Source: Candidatus Poseidoniales archaeon (GTDB lineage Archaea > Thermoplasmatota > Poseidoniia > Poseidoniales > Poseidoniaceae). From it: a DNA stretch of 7,481 bases. Position 1 is the stretch's first letter; each line of letters starts with the position of its first letter. Of the stretch, positions 6,356 to 7,481 are shown one piece after another. The position numbers were made by a program, and so were the translations under genes. The stretch spans positions 2,414 to 9,894 of the forward strand of contig JAAXIR010000071.1 of the NCBI GenBank assembly GCA_012270265.1, given 5' to 3'. The notes beneath the pieces are model-generated. The model was not told the DNA's origin. It searched no databases and saw only the letters and a program-made list of their open reading frames with translations.

Positions 6356-7073
6356 AAACAAGGACGTTCGCCATACCACCATCAAGGTGTAGGACTTGCC
6401 CTGTCAAGTTGTCAGGAGCATCTGTGAGGAGCCAGTGCATAGCCGAAGCAGCCTCTTCCTTCTGGCTGATGCGTTGTGTTGGTATCTTTTGAGAAGCAGC
6501 ATCACGCATTGCATCGCTTGCGAGAATCTTGGAAGCCATTTTGGTATCTGTCAGGCCTGGCGCAACAGCATTGATTCGAAGACCACGGCGAGCATAAGTA
6601 GCTGCGGCAGAACGAACCATGGCCTCAATACCGCCCTTTGCAGCAGCAATGGCTTCGTGGTTCACAAGGCCGAGAGATCCTGCAACACTCGATGTGAAGA
6701 CCATGCGTCCTTGTCCCTGACGTAGCATTGCCTTTCCACCAATCGATAAGGTGAGGAAGGCAGAGGTGAGGTTTGTTGTGATGACTTCTTCAAATGCATC
6801 CTGATTGAGTGCATGTGGAGGTCGAATAACGATTGAACCTACACAGTGAAGGATGCCGTCGATATCCCCCTTCTCGTTGGCTTCAGCACTAGTTTGTTTG
6901 ATGTCGGCTTCTTTGGTTGCATCGCCGACGGTTGTGGTATGTCCTTGCGACTGGAGTTCTTGTGCCTGTTCTTCACTTCGAACAAGTGCATGGATGGCAT
7001 GCTCGTTCTCGGTCAATCGTGCGATAACATCCGTAGCAATGTCACTGTTTCCGCCAATGATAAGGTAGTTCAT
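6354..7073 (-). CDS. SDR-family protein lacking the catalytic tyrosine
   Basis: A 239-residue classical SDR-fold protein. The first strand and cofactor loop are MNYLIIGGNSDIA (GGNSDIA in place of TGxxxGIG). ILHCVGS at about 74-80 replaces the usual NNAG. Then come N101 in TTNLTSAF, S129 in FTSSVAGS, K146 in AAAKGG, and the C-terminal RINAVAPGLTDT and LDGGMA. The YxxxK tyrosine position holds isoleucine (I142 in HEAIAAAKGG), so normal proton transfer is not possible in the standard way. It may belong to an atypical SDR subfamily with a different chemistry or be a binding protein. The ATG at 7073 begins exactly at the first Rossmann strand and has AGGGA close before it. In-frame starts up to 7115 would add up to 14 residues with no family support. 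It is the first gene of the SDR, flavoprotein and deoxyhypusine synthase operon. Confidence 0.88.
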   Translation of the reverse strand: MNYLIIGGNSDIATDVIARLTENEHAIHALVRSEEQAQELQSQGHTTTVGDATKEADIKQTSAEANEKGDIDGILHCVGSIVIRPPHALNQDAFEEVITTNLTSAFLTLSIGGKAMLRQGQGRMVFTSSVAGSLGLVNHEAIAAAKGGIEAMVRSAAATYARRGLRINAVAPGLTDTKMASKILASDAMRDAASQKIPTQRISQKEEAASAMHWLLTDAPDNLTGQVLHLDGGMANVLV

Positions 7074-7161
7074 ATCCCTAAAATACTGCATCACCTTTTG
7101 AATCGCAGTTTTCATCCATGAACAAACAGCCTTTGAAAACGGGCGCTTCCGTGGTAATGGT
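7074..7161. promoter_or_regulatory. Divergent intergenic region, SDR operon and CoA-binding gene
   Basis: The 88 bases between two divergent starts should hold both promoters. No good TATA element is visible: the minus strand has only GCAGTATTTTAGG next to the SDR start, which is too close to act as a -26 TATA box for that ATG. Promoter positions therefore remain unassigned. Confidence 0.35.
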
Positions 7162-7481
7162 ATGAGCGATGATGGCTGGCTCCAATCGATCCAGTCGGTT
7201 CACGTTCTTGGTGCAGGGCTGAGAGAGGATCGTCCAGCCCACCAAGCCTTTCACGATGCAGGACATCTTGGTTATCGGATGGTTCCTGTACATCCCAAAG
7301 ATGCTGGAAACACGCTCCTTGGTCGCCCAATACGTAGCCAGCCTTGGCAGAGCAGTGAGCCGGAACTGTTTGTCTTGTTCCTGTCAGCCGAGCGTGTCAT
7401 GGCTGCATTGAGACAATGGTGGCTCGAAGGACGGATCATTCCGGTCATTTGGTTGCAACATGGTGCAGAGCGAGACGAGGT
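7162..7481 (+). CDS. CoA-binding domain protein (YccU-like), 5' part
   Basis: The frame is open to the right edge and gives 106 residues starting MSDDGWLQSIQSVHVLGAG. It has the CoA_binding_2 Rossmann pattern: strand VHVLGAGLREDRPAHQAF, then a helix and GYRMVPVHPKDAGNTLLGRP, then PELFVLFLSAERV, and IIPVIWLQHGAE, which matches the xVWLQxG signature of YccU-type proteins. These are usually about 130-150 residues, so most of the domain is inside the window. Such proteins bind coenzyme A or a related nucleotide; their physiological role is poorly known. An in-frame TGA at 7099-7101 bounds the frame, and the ATG at 7162 is the only canonical start after it, with no clear ribosome site. It is divergent from the SDR operon. 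Confidence 0.82.
   Translation, partial: MSDDGWLQSIQSVHVLGAGLREDRPAHQAFHDAGHLGYRMVPVHPKDAGNTLLGRPIRSQPWQSSEPELFVLFLSAERVMAALRQWWLEGRIIPVIWLQHGAERDE

Noticed and set aside
7118..7165. ATG at 7118 as start of the right-edge gene
   Set aside because: It is in another frame and hits a stop after 15 codons; the CoA-binding frame starts at 7162.
1..7481. CRISPR arrays, insertion sequences, integrase sites or toxin-antitoxin pairs
   Set aside because: I saw no regular spaced repeats, transposase frames or terminal inverted repeats; the window looks like ordinary chromosomal DNA apart from the points listed.

Overview
The window looks like a stretch of archaeal chromosome. It carries an archaeal-type ribose-phosphate pyrophosphokinase, a deoxyhypusine synthase (an enzyme of archaea and eukaryotes, rare in bacteria), two small PRC-barrel-like proteins behind a clear archaeal TATA element, short intergenic gaps and moderate G+C. 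The combination resembles marine planktonic Euryarchaeota such as Poseidoniales (Marine Group II). That placement is inference from gene content and protein style; no marker gene settles it.

Layout. Positions 1-1468 (minus strand): a TATA box at about 1521-1530 drives two PRC-barrel-like small proteins (1468-1244, then 1228-878), followed on the same strand by tRNA-Ile(GAT) with an encoded CCA (823-747) and the 5' part of the PRPP synthase gene (669-1, running off the window). Positions 1469-1868: a 400-base AT-rich divergent intergenic region with several copies of a TTTTCAAT(TG) motif in both orientations. Positions 1869-4078 (plus strand): a class III PLP-dependent aminotransferase, overlapped at its stop by a gene for a reduced protein that resembles NAD-epimerases. 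Positions 4068-7073 (minus strand, read from 7073 down): a tight three-step operon of an SDR-fold protein, an FAD-dependent amine oxidase/phytoene desaturase-like protein, and deoxyhypusine synthase. The operon is convergent with the plus-strand pair, with an 11-base overlap. Positions 7162-7481 (plus strand): the first 106 codons of a CoA-binding (YccU-like) protein, divergent from the operon.

The most striking point is deoxyhypusine synthase. It is cut into two open frames in the same register by one TAA at 4800-4802, followed directly by ATG. All expected motifs are present on the two sides, including the catalytic WGK lysine. Alignment by eye to the family shows no missing residues beyond the one at the stop. 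This is either a two-polypeptide enzyme made by stop-start reinitiation, a readthrough, a very recent nonsense mutation, or a base error. The SDR next to it lacks the catalytic tyrosine of its YxxxK motif, and the epimerase-like protein lacks most of its catalytic core, so this locus holds several unusual enzyme relatives. The aminotransferase, flavoprotein and deoxyhypusine synthase could all touch amine chemistry, but a shared pathway is only a guess.
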